The notes under the pieces are model-generated. The model was not told the origin of the DNA and ran no database searches. It was given only the letters and a program-made list of their open reading frames with translations. A program made the translations under genes and the position numbers. 64,000 nucleotides of DNA, taken from NCBI GenBank assembly GCA_039619475.1, contig CM077115.1:220333291-220397290 (forward strand), read 5' to 3'. Each line of letters opens with the position of its first letter. Within the stretch, counting starts at the first letter, position 1. The DNA comes from Icerya purchasi. Lineage: Eukaryota > Arthropoda > Insecta > Hemiptera > Monophlebidae. This document shows, piece by piece, positions 44,463-57,999 of this stretch.

Positions 44463-47400
44463 TCTATATATATAAAAATGAATGTATGTCTGTATGTCCT
44501 CTATGGACTCCGAAACTATCCATCTGATTTTTATGAAATTTGGGCAATTTAATGATAGGGTTGGGGGGAACAGTGTAGGCAACTTCAAAGTCAAAAAAAT
44601 AAATAAATTATGAAATTAATAAAAATCGATCGAAAATGCGGCCAACTAGCGCCTAAACACCAATTACCATCATTCCCAACAGATGGCGCCACAGTAAAGA
44701 AATTATTCCAGTATACATTATTTAGATCGCAGTCGGGAATTCTGTCATTCGTCAGGTTTCGACGAGCCCCTTTAATAGTATTGTATATATAAAAATCAGT
44801 ATCATAACTTGAGAATGGCTCGACCGATTTGGCTGTCTTTTTGTTTTTTGTTGTGTTTGTAATTGTTAGGACAAGGTTTGTATGAAAGAAAATTTTAGAA
44901 AAATTCATCGAAGAAGTCGGAACATTAAAAGAATTTGGCAAAAATGGCGTCACGATGTGACGCTCAGTTTGTCAGTTCTGCTGTCACATGATTTCATAAC
45001 AACATCAAATTCCGCATTGAATATTGATATTTTTTTGCGAAAAAGAATTAAATTGAAAACGATAGTTCAGTGTGTTATTGGTGATGTTCATATCATTAGT
45101 GCATTCAAAACCGTAAAATTCATCAATTAAAATTTAAATAAAATGATTACTATGGTAAATGATAAACTCTAAATAACATTTCATTAATTTCTGGTGTAAG
45201 TGAAATAAATAATTTATGGTCCGTTACTTTTCTTTTTGCATTACTGAACACATCAAAACTCCATGACATGATCTACATAAACAAGTCGCACTTCTAGCCT
45301 AATTACTGTACTCATTGCAGAGAGTTAAAAAAAAAAAAAAGGTACGTTTTCTATTATTTTTTACAAAGAAATAAAAAATCCTGCAACGGAATTTTTAATA
45401 TTTATTAAGGGGAATGTTAGTCACACCCAAATTCGAAATCCTTACATAACTACACTAATGCGGCGGTGTGCTACAATTGATGAAAACGGATCCGGTACTA
45501 ATGGATATAATCAAAAAACGAAAAACAAATTTTTTTGCACATTTTATGAGAAGACCAACATTTCACCTTCTTTAAACAATAACGATAAAGGCAGTAAAAT
45601 GAAAAAGGGGGCGAAGAAGAAGGATTTTTTGACTCCAAAATATTAAGACATGAACTGGAGTTACAAAAGTAGGAGAATTATTGCAGGTCGCAAAAAGTCG
45701 AGACAAATTTCGTCAAATGGTGGAGTCCATGAAAAGTTTGTTAAGCTACATCCGAATCGGGTTGCATGAAGAAGAAGACGGAATGTATCTTTCCTTATAC
45801 CGTCATTGTAAACAAATCGTTTTCTCTTGACCAGGATGTTTCATTTTTCGATTTTTAATGCCTTTGAATAGTTTTCATTGTTCCCCTATTCTTGCTATCA
45901 CTGGCGCATATATTACATGTTCGGTCTATAAAATTTAAAGTAGTCTTCGGATAACCGGAGCTACTCTTCTTTCGTAATCTGCACTCATGGTCGCATTTGT
46001 TTTTGGCCGCCCGTCCATTACTCGCGTATTATCTGTTCGTATTCGTGATTTAATGTGTGTTCGGTATTTTCGCAACATTTGGATATGTTCTCATAAAATA
46101 TTCAAAAGAGAAAAAAAAGGCGAATCGCGTAATTTAATTTCTGGAGGCAGCATGATTTTGTGAGCCGAGCAACTGCTCGGTGCGCCGGGTACTAACAATT
46201 AAATAACATGACGCGTGATTCGGTTAGACAATGATGCTTCGTTCAATGGTTCGAATGCTGCTGCAGTTAACGGAAAAGGGTAAACAAAAACGATAGTGCG
46301 CGCTAGATTAATACCCCGACAACTGATGAGCCCCAAAATAAATAAATAAATAAGTAAAAACAAAGATAAAATTCGTTTGTTGCGATAATTATTATTTTCG
46401 AGGGAGGATCTATCTCTAACTAACGATGATCAGTTTATCATATTTAATTTAAAGTTGTCGTACCACACTTAAAAAAAAAAAACAGAAAGAAAACTTCCAC
46501 CATATACCAGAAAAGAAAACAGGTATAGAGGTATGAGTAAAAGATCGTTCTAACATTTTTGAATTGTAGCGGACCACATTTACCGTCGTTAAATGGTCGC
46601 AACAATAAACTAAATATATAATAAAAAGATGTTGATTGTTTAGCGAGTACGGTGCAAACCGGTCTGCATTTTTCTTAAACACGCTACAGCCTAAATCAGG
46701 AAAGAGATAAGAAAATAATAAAAGAAACCTAACTTCACAAGTACCGTGAGAACTATCGAGAAAAATAAAACATTCACGTCTCGGCAATCAGATCACGAAA
46801 GAAATTTGAAGAGCACAAAAAGATTACCCTAGCAATGAGAAATTTATAACAACTGAAAAGTCCTTGATCCGAAAAATTAGTGACCGGCGGGAAATTGAAA
46901 GATCGACTGCGAACATGACAATAGTGTTTTTCGTGTTCCGAGTTATTCAGACCTCTTCCTATTTTCAATTCGGTAAATGTGCTTCATCTGCCCTATTATC
47001 CGCGTGTATTCGTTTTTAATGTGTGTTCCGTATTTTCGCAACTTTCAGTAATATTGTATGAAAATATTCATATTTGAGCGGCGAGTGATAATTTTATATT
47101 TCAGTCGTTATTGCGATTTATTATTTATCTTAGCAAGAAAAAAAATTTAAAAAGCCTGTAAAAAAGCTATATATAAAAAGACGCTTATCACATCGACTGC
47201 TAAATGCCCGTTGCGTTTCAGGTCTAAATTAACAGTGGAACGTACAAGCGAATATAGAAAACAACAAAGTATCGTTTCAGGTTTATCCGTAGAAACTCAA
47301 AAAAGCCCGTTCTATAATAGCTAGAGTTTTTTTTTTTTTCAATCGGACGTAGTATCGACGTGAGATCATAAGAAAATTATAAAACCCTCGAAATTTTAAA

Positions 47401-48279
47401 ACTAAACGGTCCAAATTTAAAAATATATAAAAATCGAATTAAAAAAAAAAAATGTTTAAAAAATTCTACAGCAAGTTCTGTATGAATTATTGATTTAATT
47501 TTTAACCCGCGCACCAAGGCTTCTATAATATGGGGAAAATATAAAATTCGAAAAATTTTGATATTTAGGAACCGAATTTTGAAAAAATACACCTTTAAAA
47601 CGGAAAGACTGGAAACTGAAAAATAATCCACAGCTCTTTCCGTGATAGCTGGGGGGTCGCTATTTTTTTAAATTAGTGTATTTCAATCACTAGAATATAA
47701 GAAAAATACGAGGCCTCCAAAATTTTATAATTAAAGAGCCCAAATTTTGAAAAATAATTGAAGCATATAAATTCTGAAATGTTTAGAGTGATAACAGTGA
47801 CTTATCACTTAGATTCTGATAAAAAAAAAAAAAAAAAATTGCATTTAAAAAAGTAAATAATACTAATATCTTATTTTAAAAAGAATTCAATTTAACATGT
47901 TCCTATCACATATATTACCCTACTAACGGTTTCAGGGTTTCAGATATTTTAATCTGAATTTTACTTTTTTGATTGATGTATTCGTGTACTTTTTTTTTTT
48001 AAAAAAAAATAAATATGTGAACGCTGCTGTCGTTATGAAAATTTACTAAGTGAAATAATTTAAAGTGCGAAGGAACGGGCCGCGAAACGCAAGTGGGAAT
48101 AAAGGAAAACTAAACAATTTCACTTAATACAGAATGAAATTAGATTTTGTAACGAAATAATACAAAATTTCATCTGTAAAAACAATTTTAAAAAAATAAA
48201 AAAATAAAACGTTAGAACTTTATGTGAAGAAAAGTATTTTGGTTAGATAAATATAGCGAAATAAATAATTGTTGTATAT

Positions 48280-48285
<6 letters not shown>
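44463..48285 (+). mobile_element. Helitron-like segment with 5' terminus, no 3' end found
   Basis: After A at 44462 the sequence starts TCTATATATATAAAAATGAA, followed by GACTCCGAAACTATCC. This is the well-known 5' end of many insect Helitrons, and insertion after A fits. A second similar start (TATATATAAAAATCAGTATC) occurs near 44785. A module at about 45136-45480 recurs at about 48590-48860, and one at about 47160-47280 recurs at 49617-49710. An 85-base direct repeat lies at 46026-46110 and about 46992-47075. No helicase or Rep coding is visible, so it is non-autonomous or decayed. Confidence 0.6.

Positions 48286-48332
<47 letters not shown>
48286..48332. repeat. (AT)n microsatellite
   Basis: An uninterrupted alternation of T and A over about 47 bases lies at the 5' edge of the second Helitron-like copy. 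Confidence 0.95.
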
Positions 48333-48335
<3 letters not shown>

Positions 48336-50204
48336 CTTCTGTGCGTGTGTTTGTGACTGAACTCCTCCTAAACGGCTGGACCGATTTTGATGAAATTTTT
48401 TGTGTGTGTTCAAATGTATTCAAGAATGGTTTAGATTCACAATTCGGTCCACTACACGAAATATGAGGGTTTTAAATAGTTGAGATGAGACCAGAGGCAC
48501 AGAAATGTATATGGGACGAATAAAAAGAAATTAACAAAAAATTAATTTTTAAATAAAATGATTACCACGGTAAAAATAAACTAAACCTAAAAATTTAAAT
48601 AAAATGATTACTATGGTTATTTTATTAGTTTCTGGTGTAAGTAAATATGCCGCTTCTGTTACTTCACTTTTTGCGTTATTGAAATCATTAAACTTCCAAG
48701 TCTCCTAGATAGCTGCTGTACTCATTACAGAGAGTTAAAAAAAAAAAGTGGTGTTTTCTAAAATATCCTGCAATGGAATTTACTACCGGGAACGTTATTT
48801 ATATTCAAATTTAAAATCTTTACTCAACTACGTATATTGGTTTGCTGTTGTGGTAATCAATTAATTTTAATAAAATGCTGAAGACAGGCAGGTCGGAAGA
48901 AAAGTTGTTGTTGATGTTGGAATTGCAGAGAGCGATCGCGGTGTCTAATATTCAAAAATATTTCATTTTACTTTCAGTTTGTGCAAATTCTGTGAGGTAT
49001 TGAAGTGAGTATTTTAATATATAAATACTCACTGTAATTACGAATGTAGAATTAATATATGTTAAGGATACTATAGTTGCCCATCATGTCAAATATATAG
49101 ATAGGGATGGTACATGTTTGTTTTCGTCTCTATCTTATTTATTGTATAATAATGAATGATTAGGAGTCGAAATATGAAAATGTATTGTACAATATGTTTA
49201 TAAAAACTGGAAGAGGTTTAATCCATATACGCCATTGGACTTAATGGATAACATATAAAAAGAAATAGAGTGTATTCAACTGACATATCAAATATTCGAA
49301 CTTTTGGGCCAAAACCGCTGTGTATAAATTTTTTAAATTAACTGTTTAACTTTCTTTTTAATAATTTGTTACCAGGAGTATTAAAATTCTTACTCAACTA
49401 CTGCAGTTTGTTGTTGCAATAATAAATTAATTTTAATAAAATGCTCGATACAGAGAATTCGGAAGATATGAGTGAAGAAGATGTTCTCTTAAATGTGTAA
49501 TTATGGGAGATCACCGTGTGAGTAACTCCAAACATATATATGTAATTTGTTTTTTTGTTTTCCATTTGTAAATAAGTGAGGAATGCCCATAGCAAGAAAT
49601 AAAAAATTAAAAATGTTAAAGACGCCTATCACATCGACTGCTAAATGCCCGTTATGTTTCAGGCCTAAAGTAACAATAGAATGTGTAAGCGAATATAGAA
49701 AACAACAAAATAATATTTGATACTGTATTTAAAAAAGATATGTGAAATTTTTTTTTGTTGTCTTTTGTTTAGGATGATACTATGTTAAGAAAAGATATGT
49801 ATACATTTTGTTTTGTTTTCTTTTGTTTAATCCTTTTTGATTATTCGTAAGTTAAAAAAAAAAAAAAAAAAAAACTATAAAAAGGTTATATGTAAAAAGA
49901 TAAAGAATCGAAAAAATGGACTGCTGCCCCGGTCTAAATTGTCTGCCTACCACATCTGTTACTATCATCTAACTGTTCATTCCAGCTGTGTAGGCCCTCG
50001 TTTTACGATTTCATTAAATTTATTTAAAAAATTTTTAAGTTTCACGAGAATTGAACGGCGCAGGATGGTGAGAAATTGCACTTATTTTTTGGATTTTGCT
50101 TTGAACAACCATAGAAAATTAGAATATTGAAAAAACGTTTCCTTAATCTGCTAATAGCAGACAAGCCAACATTCAGGCAGGACATCGTCTGCCGGGTCCG
50201 CTAG
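48333..50204 (+). mobile_element. Helitron-like element with canonical 3' end
   Basis: The left side reads AACTCCTCCTAAACGGCTGG and ACCGATTTTGATGAAATTTT, the typical 5' subterminal sequence of insect Helitrons. The right end is a hairpin GGCAG (50176-50180) and CTGCC (50189-50193), then GGGTCCGCTAG ending at 50204, followed by T: the CTRR-T signature. Internal modules repeat those of the segment to the left, and one of them occurs twice within this copy (about 48830-48880 and 49375-49445). There is no long ORF. Confidence 0.75.
50176..50204 (+). other. Helitron 3' terminal hairpin and CTAG end
   Basis: A 5-bp GGCAG/CTGCC stem with an 8-base loop lies 7 bases before the terminal CTAG. In rolling-circle elements this hairpin is thought to mark the end of transfer. 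Confidence 0.75.
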
Positions 50205-50279
50205 TTTGTTTATAAAATAATAAGATCTCACATAGAACTCTAATTCAAAATTTTAAAAATTCAATATGTAACTGTTTCA

Positions 50280-50510
50280 ACAAGTAGAAGTGAATAAAAC
50301 CATAACACTCATGGCAACAATGTTATTTTCATTGCCCATAAATTTGTAACTCAATAAAATGTAATAAAGTATAAACGTTAAGAAAATTGGAAACAGTTAT
50401 TAATAAACAAAATTTTGAATTCTAACAAGTAGAAATAAATAAAACCATAACATTCGTGGCAACAATGTTGTTTTCATTGCCCATAAATTCATAGTCAAAA
50501 TACATGTAAC
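50280..50510. repeat. Direct repeat, two ~87-base units
   Basis: Units at 50280-50365 and 50424-50510 share AATAAAACCATAACA and GGCAACAATGTT, TTTTCATTGCCCATAAATT, with about 10-15% difference by eye. The period is 144 bases. It may be an ancient tandem duplication. Confidence 0.75.
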
Positions 50511-53500
50511 AAATAAAAAAGGAAAAGCAAGAACATTTATTAATAAATTATCATTACTTACATACAGCCAGTAGGCAAATGTTTGTAGTTAAAAAAAAAA
50601 AATAAAAATAAATCCTCGGTGAAAAAAATGTTTACAACACAGAAACTTAATTTATACTATAAAAAATTTGTATAAATATTACCTAAGTATTTAATTAGAA
50701 CTAATATTTAATACTGTTTTCTAGTAAAAGTATTAATGTTACGTTTTTTTTATTCTGTTTTAAATGCAATTGTCGTCGATATTTTGTCATTTTTTTTCAT
50801 TTTTAATTTTTATTTTGCAATTTTGATTAATAATAGTTTAATGAGAAATATATTGTATACATATATCTGTTTTACTTGCTCACGGACAAACCATTCGGAT
50901 CGAATTACTAACAAAAATAAAAAAGAATTAGAGTCTAATAAAAAATACTATCGTTCTATTTTTTCTAGTAATTTATTATTATTTAAATTGTAGACTATCA
51001 TTTTAGCCATAATTTTATAATTTTTTTATTTTCCATCTAAAAATAAAACAAAATTTAAATTAAACTATAATAGTTATGTATTTTTAAAACATTTTTAAAT
51101 TTCTAAAGAGGTCGCTGTTTGTTTTTCTTTACGAAACAAGCTATTTTTTAAATTTACTGTCTACCGTATAAGATATTGCGTAATTATATAATTTCCCCCC
51201 CAAAATGTCTCTCTGGATTGCACCTATGCGAGCTAGGAAACTGGTTTTTATCTTAAATGAAAGCTAGAACCCTTCTCTTTTCAAAAATTATATGTCAAAC
51301 GTCGAGCGTTTAGTGGTTCTCAAACTATATCCAATTGAATGCAAAAACATATTGAAGTAGATTTGTGACGCGTTTATTAAAGAAAATAGAGTCTCAAATA
51401 ATTATTGTCTACCGTTTTCAATACCTTTTAGAGGATACCTAGTGCGAGTTATCTACTTTCCTACGAGAACAAAATAACTTTCTACCACCGTTTTATAGCT
51501 AAATTTTAATGAAACTTTTACTAATCAATTAATGTTCTAACATTATACCTGCCGTTCGGGCCGATACACACAAACACACAAATCTACATATACGAGTACG
51601 TTACAAATTTTTCGATTGCATGAAACAATTATAACATAAATAAAAAAACATAAAAATCTATAATTGCCTGAATTAACTTTTTCCGCTTCGACAACTGAAC
51701 TCGATGTTCGCCTAAATTATTCACTAGAAGTTACAATTATTTAACTAGATATTCCTTAGTGTTCATCTTCTTCCACTGATTATTTTTTCACTCTGCTCTT
51801 CTCAATTACATTCACGATTCGCGGTATTTACGAAAATTACTGTTAATTATTACAATTAACTAACAATTTACGCGACAGAAAAATTTTTCTGTTCTTCGTA
51901 GGACGACAAGACAAAAAGGTTATTCCTTTTTCATTTCCGAACGTAAAAGATACAAAAAAAACTAATAACAATGCTCCCTTCTTTTAATAGATCACGGTAG
52001 TAAATAAAACCTGCTAACGATAATTCACTGAACAATTCGTTATCGATCGACGTAATTACCCATAAGTAATTTCTATTTACACGACCGAAAAGAAGTAAGC
52101 TATATTAAGCCGAGATTTTATTGAAACAACAAAACATAAAATACAAACAAGAACCATTTTTATCCACAAAAATTCGCCGTTTTTTTAAAAGTAGAAACAG
52201 TGTTCATGAACATATAAAACTCTGAGTATGGTGTTCAATTAAGATTAGGAAAATAAATAAATTAACAAATGTACAATAACCAGCAAGAAAAATGTTTATT
52301 ACATAGCATGAATAAGACGAACAGAGAGAAAGAAAAAAAGTAACAATTCGATCAAAGCGACTAGCATTATAAATAACACGGAGAAGCAGTTTTATTTCTA
52401 CAGTCCAATTTTTGCGCACAAAAAGCTATTTGAAAAAGATTACTGACATAATTCGGGAGACTAGTTACAGATGTTCAGGTAAAATCAGTGTTAAAGGAAT
52501 TTTGTACTTTTCCGGCTTTTTTTAACGAAAATGCATCGATTAAAAAATGAATAAAAAAAAAACAGGTCTCTGAATACAAAAAAAAACTGGTTGCGGACTT
52601 TTTATCAAAAGCTCCTGCAAAATTTCAAAAATTTCAAAAAGCTATTGTATCCGAAATTCGTAGTCGTTTCACGTCGAATTGTTCTATCCTGTTTGTTTGC
52701 GTTTTCCAATTCACTCGAAAATGTTAAAAGTTCATCAAAATTTTTCTTTAAATAAATTATCGTGAAATAATAATAGGGTAGAAATTGCCAATAGCAGCCA
52801 TTTTATCTTAAAATAAAAATATGATTATTAGGAATCGCAAGACGGCAACATACTTCAGCTAATAGCTTCATTTAAATGCTGTATATATCTTTTATCGGTA
52901 CTGTCTAAACTTTGAGTAATTATTTTATTTATTGGAAAGATTTTTCGGTGAAAATCTAATGAATCTGTGTTATTGTTTTCGTTTCCTTTTTTTTCTTTTT
53001 CCCCGGTGTTTTTAATTTTGCACACAGCCGTTCACGTTGTTTCGTATACATCATATTAAATATATATATCTAACAGTTATTTAATCAGTTTCAAGATACC
53101 CGTCAAGTTCTTCTCGATCTAAAGTTAAAGTCGGAAGATGAAGAAAATTATTTTTATTTTATTCAAGAGATAATGTACAAAAAGAAAAGAAAAGGAAAAT
53201 CAAAAAAAAAACAAAAAAACAAAAAAACATTGATTACGTCTCAAAGTCAAAGAGAATATAACAACCTACAATAGTGGGCCGATAGGTTGTTTTGCATGTA
53301 ACCCCCCCTCCCAAGAAAAAAGAAAAAAAAAACCCTACAATAGTGAAAAGTAAAAATAAAGTACGCGCAATACGGACTTTATTACGGAAAGAAATGGAAT
53401 CATCAAAATTAGGTACTACTATTAACTGCTAACGATAATGGAAAAAAAATAGGCCTATCAAAAATTTGTGATTAGAAGTGAAATGGAGATAATTCTAAAA

Positions 53501-55483
53501 AGCGTCAAAATTAAACGAAATGAACGAACCTAGATGAAAAGATAGATTTCTACTAGCAAAAAATTGTAAGCAATTAATGCCTTTAATAATTAGAAACGAA
53601 CAAATTCATTATAGTCACAAGTTAAATTGTACGTTATTTATTTTGCCGATTAACCAGCTTAAAACAAATGAAATATTGTTTTATAAAAATTGTTTTTATG
53701 TGTATTTTTCATTATAGAATTTTATGACTAACTAAAATGAAATTATCGGAAATCACTGAATTTAAAAAGCTCCACAATGAACGATCCCCGATGGGGAAAA
53801 AAGTGCATAAATCGTTCGAGAAAATTAACAAACGAGAAAAGGTAACTCTCGGTTAATTATGAAAACCAAAAAATAGGATGCAGCATAAAAGATTAGGCGA
53901 ATTTTTAAGCTACGCGCCCGTCTGAAAAAGAGCAAAGGATCGGTATAAAATCTGTAATAGCACGAACGAAATGATAAAAAAATTATGTGAAATAAAATAT
54001 TACCTTGAAAAGGAACAAAAAAAAAACCAGTAAATCTTTGAGAATTAAGAAAACACACAGAACGTCAATAATAAAACAAGGTTTACAAGAGCGGTAATTA
54101 TAAAAGGTCGGTAATTAATAAAAGCGGTGGTTAACCGATATTAAAAATAAAACAATCACATTTTAACAAAAAATTACATAAAATTAAATGAAATCGCAAA
54201 GCAGTTTTAACAATATTATTAACTAAATGAAATAAGCGCCTACCTCCTGCGTGCGTCGGCCGGATTATCGAGAATAATATACTCGTCGAATGGTAATTTT
54301 AACAAAAATCTATAATCGAATGAAATAATCCAAATTAAACCCGAAAGTAAATTGAATTATTTGTAAAACATTACACGGAATCATAAAACCCTTTAATCGA
54401 AATAAATAACAGAATTATTAATTAAACGGGGGAAAAACTTACATTTATCTGTTGAACGGATCTTGGAATTAAAGCAGTTACGTAAGCCTAGTTTTCGATC
54501 CCGGGCGATGACGGAAATTATTACGAAAGATTAAATTGCTCGCTATTTCACGTGGAAGGCACAAACAAACATGCATAATATGCGCACTAGTTAGTACACA
54601 GCAGACACACACCGGGAGGAGGACTGCATTTGTACATCGATAAAAATCAAACACTGACAATATCAGTTGCAAGTGTAGTCTTGCATGTGCATACTTAACA
54701 TTTGCTTAGTACACTATGCCTATGACTCTGCACAGCTGAAATGTACGAACAGGTATAGCACTATAATAAGGATGATAATATAAACGACGTACACGTTCTA
54801 AGATACACGCATAAGGATCGATTGAAACTCACGTAATTTTTAAAAAATCTGTAACCGAATAGCATGTTCCGAATTAAATTCCGATTTAAAAAATTTTAAT
54901 TTTGAAAATAATATAAAGTTATATAAAATTATAAAACTAAAGAATTTTTTAAATAAAAAAAAAAAAACAAAACAAAACCCCTACCCCACGTGTTAAACGG
55001 GTAGCGAATTAAATTACATACTCCGAGCATAGACATCTGAGAACATGCGTCTGTTGTACATTAGCTCGAATGAAAAAACGAAACAGGCATAACGAAAATT
55101 TTTAACCGCCAAGTTGACATAATCGGCCATAATGCATTTCGAAAAGACCGACTGCGGATTCCATAGTCATGGGGTTATCTCGAGTACACTAGTTTCTTCC
55201 TATCGGAAGATTAAGCAGCGTTCGTCGCGTTTCCTAATCAATAAAAAAAAAAAAGGCAAGCAGCAGTGATAAGCGTATGTAACGGAAGAATACAGTTCCT
55301 TTTTCGAACGCAGTACACGGTTTTTTTTCCAGTTACGGATGTCTTTTAATCGTTGTTACCTTTTCGCATTCTTCGCAGCGGAACCACGAAAGAGAATTAG
55401 ACAAATCCTCATTATAAAACAACCGCAGTTTCTCTTTTACATCGTAGCCCCAGCTACCGCGCTGTGATGGATTAGTTGATTGT
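50511..55483. other. Long AT-rich stretch, no gene or element recognised
   Basis: Almost 5 kb with only short, motif-free frames (longest 85 codons at 50736-50993). I saw no terminal repeats, poly(A) tails next to coding, or transposase motifs. A host intron or intergenic DNA is the simplest reading. Confidence 0.45.
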
Positions 55484-56045
55484 GTTTTTGCTTTTGTTTT
55501 TCTAATGGGTTTGTCAGCGAGTACATTAGCCCAAGAAACGGGAAGAAAGAGAAAATACAGTTCTTCTTTTTAAACATTTAAACATACAGGGAATACAAAT
55601 AATTCAAGGGCAGGAATAACAGAAGCAGAAGGAAATGAGGGAATGTAAGAAGCACTGTAAGAATAAGGAATGTTGAGTTTTAATAGAAAAGAGTAGGACG
55701 ACTGTCCATTACGAAAGGCCGGACATTGGAAAGAAAATATGATACCAAGGTCACAAGGAAAGTAAATAGAAAAGGGGGATGAAAAGAACAAAATGGAGTA
55801 GAAGTAGATGAAAACCGTGAAAATGATGCGGATAGCAGAGGTATTTAAGAGAAGGCAAGTATCAAAAAAAAACATGAATGAAGTTAAAGAGATGGGGCTG
55901 AATAGAGAGATAAAAGTAGGTAGCATTAGAAAATGAAGAAGAATAGGAGTTGAGCCATAGTTTGGAATGAGAGGCTGAGGGAAGAAGAACACGTTCGGGT
56001 GGAATATCCCCGCTGCCGCGCATTGACATTTTCAAAAATTTCACT
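55484..56045 (-). mobile_element. Relic K: 3' stub of an I/R1-like retrotransposon
   Basis: The minus strand reads PPERVLLPSASHSKLWLNSY and SNATYFYLSIQPHLF near 55990-55860, then in another frame SFLLKLNIPYSYSASYIPSF and a stop at 55570. These match the ORF2 end of A2 and B. The 3' end has the family stem (TGGG 55506-55509, CCCA 55530-55533) and an irregular T-rich tail. The Cys residues of the zinc region are partly lost and frames are shifted. Confidence 0.75.
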
Positions 56046-56859
56046 TGCGCTGAGTTAATGCACGTAGTTGACGCGCCAAAAAATTAAAAAAAAAAAAGGA
56101 AACATCTCGATTCATTTTCGAGGGGAAAGTTTGCTTAGAATGTTACCGAAATCATAAAGCTCCGGCGGATGATGATTTACGATATTTCATTTTGTAAAGA
56201 AACTTTGTGTTATATCCGGTGAAATTAACTCGATAAAGAATTTTTTATGCGAAATTAAAACATCGCCGATTATCCGCCGAAATTATAACGGAAACGTATT
56301 TTATTTTTAATCGTATTTTTTTTTTTTCTTTTTTTCGCTATACTGACATGCCGACGTATCGCCTGCACAACGAGATAATTTGTTTTTCTAATTTAACAGC
56401 AATACTGGAATTCGCGATAAATATTTAAAAATTTAAAATTTGCTGGAGGCGTAATTTAAATAAATGATTTTTTTTTAATCTATTAAAATGTAAATGAAGC
56501 CTTACGCAGATAACACATGCGGCCTTTTCTGGTAAACTCGTCCCTCTTGCGTTCACGTGATTCCTGAGTCGAATCGGCCATTGATTTTGGTTTTCTATTA
56601 TTATTTTTTATTTTTTACGAGTCACGAAGTTGAATATATAATTTACATATAAATTAAATCGAGTGAACAGGCAATTACGTGAAAATTACATATCGAATTA
56701 CCTAGTTTGGAAACAGAAATGTAGGAACTATATTGATACCACCTAATTTCTGCGATTATTACATGTATGAAAATATTTCTGTTATATGCAACATTTTCAC
56801 ATACACCAAACCTAAGGAATTTTTATTAAAAACGCGCTATCTACAGTAAACGTTGATGT
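56046..56859. other. AT-rich stretch, no gene seen
   Basis: No coding pattern or repeat is recognised. Confidence 0.4.
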
Positions 56860-56861
56860 TA

Positions 56862-57827
56862 CAGTAGAAGCTCTTTAGTCCGGCATTCTACGGTTCGGCA
56901 CATTCTGTAATTTGAGCCGCCCGTGTTCGGGTATTTTCGGGTAGATTTGACGTCCCCCACTACACCGGCTGTACCGGACAGGTGGCTTATCAGTTCGTCT
57001 TTGTTTATACGGTAGCGTCGAGGACTCTAATTTTCCCGCGGTTTTAACTCCTTGGCCTAATGATGAAAATGCAGATCAAAATCAAAATGCTACCGGTGAT
57101 GGTCAAAATATGGTGCTAGATTTGGTAGACGCTGTGCCAAACAACCCTTTAAGAGATGTACCACCTCGTGAGTAAGTTATAGACTGGATTGAAATTGACG
57201 AAAGTGTGCCAGTAGTCGAAGAACTGAGTGACGAACAGATTATACAAAGTTTTGATAATCCACAAGAAACTCTCAGGTTCAGGAGGTGGATTCGGACGAA
57301 GAAGTAGGAGCCATGGCTGATAAAGTTAAAGTCTCATGGACATAGGCTTCTGATTCATTGCATACATTTATAAAATTTGCCGAATCCGACGAAAGCTACA
57401 ACTCTACGGAACTCTTAAATTTATTTATAATCCGTAACGATTTTTTGAAGAAGAGATCAGAATCTCGGAAGCAATATCAGAGACCTTTTTAAACAATAAC
57501 GCTCGTGTACATATATTAATTTTTCTTTTGTGCGGTGTATTGTTTTTTGTTGTTTTTTTTTAGATGAAAAATAAATATTAAATGTCTGGATTTAATACTC
57601 TGTTTTCTATTTAAACCCTGCAGTTGTTAGAATGACAAAATACATACTGCATGTATGTACTTTGTTGGATACTTATTGCCTTTACAGGTATACGTAGAGT
57701 ACATGTTTTAATGTCTGCATTTTTATCTAGAGTGATTTATTTTTGGGGTATCCTGTTAAAATTATTGACGTTCGATAATCCGGCACGACAAAGGTCCCGG
57801 ACGTGCTGGATTAAAGAGCTTCTACTG
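56862..57827 (+). mobile_element. Tigger/pogo-like DNA transposon, internally deleted
   Basis: Terminal inverted repeats of about 24 bases begin CAGTAGAAGCTCTTTAGTCC on the left, and CAGTAGAAGCTCTTTAATCC is the reverse complement of the right end. TA dinucleotides flank both sides (56860-56861, 57828-57829), as for the Tc1/mariner/pogo group. A remnant of transposase coding lies inside. At 966 bases it is too short for a complete transposase gene, so most of it has been deleted. Confidence 0.87.
57160..57495 (+). pseudogene. C-terminal remnant of a Tigger-type transposase
   Basis: Reading fragments give VIDWIEIDESVPVVEELSDE and, after a frame change, TFIKFAESDESYNSTELLNL followed by NDFLKKRSESRKQYQ and a stop. 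The acidic DW...LSDEEI block and the final FLKKRxxSRKQ block are characteristic of the C-terminus of Tigger/CENP-B-related transposases. The DNA-binding and DDE catalytic regions are absent. Confidence 0.75.
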
Positions 57828-57829
57828 TA

Positions 57830-57968
57830 CATATTAACGAACCGGACTTAAATCAAAAAGGCTGTCGTATTATTACTAAAAATGTAAAAGTAATCTGTTA
57901 CTTTTTTTTTTGTTTTTTTTTTTTTACATTTTTAATTCTATTGATTGCTGCGTGTAAATATAGTATTG

Positions 57969-57999
<31 letters not shown>

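Noticed and set aside
44882..45130. An 82-codon basic protein in the Helitron zone
   Set aside because: It is not preserved in the second Helitron copy, shows no Rep or helicase motif, and sits in non-coding Helitron sequence.
45600..45780. Possible retroelement C-terminus (VGELLQVAKSRDKFRQMVES on the plus strand)
   Set aside because: A short frame with only vague resemblance to the C-terminal ends of some LINE proteins. No supporting neighbouring motif or tail.
57902..57999. Inverted repeat formed by a T-run and an A-run
   Set aside because: Homopolymer runs pair trivially. There is no sequence-specific evidence of an element.
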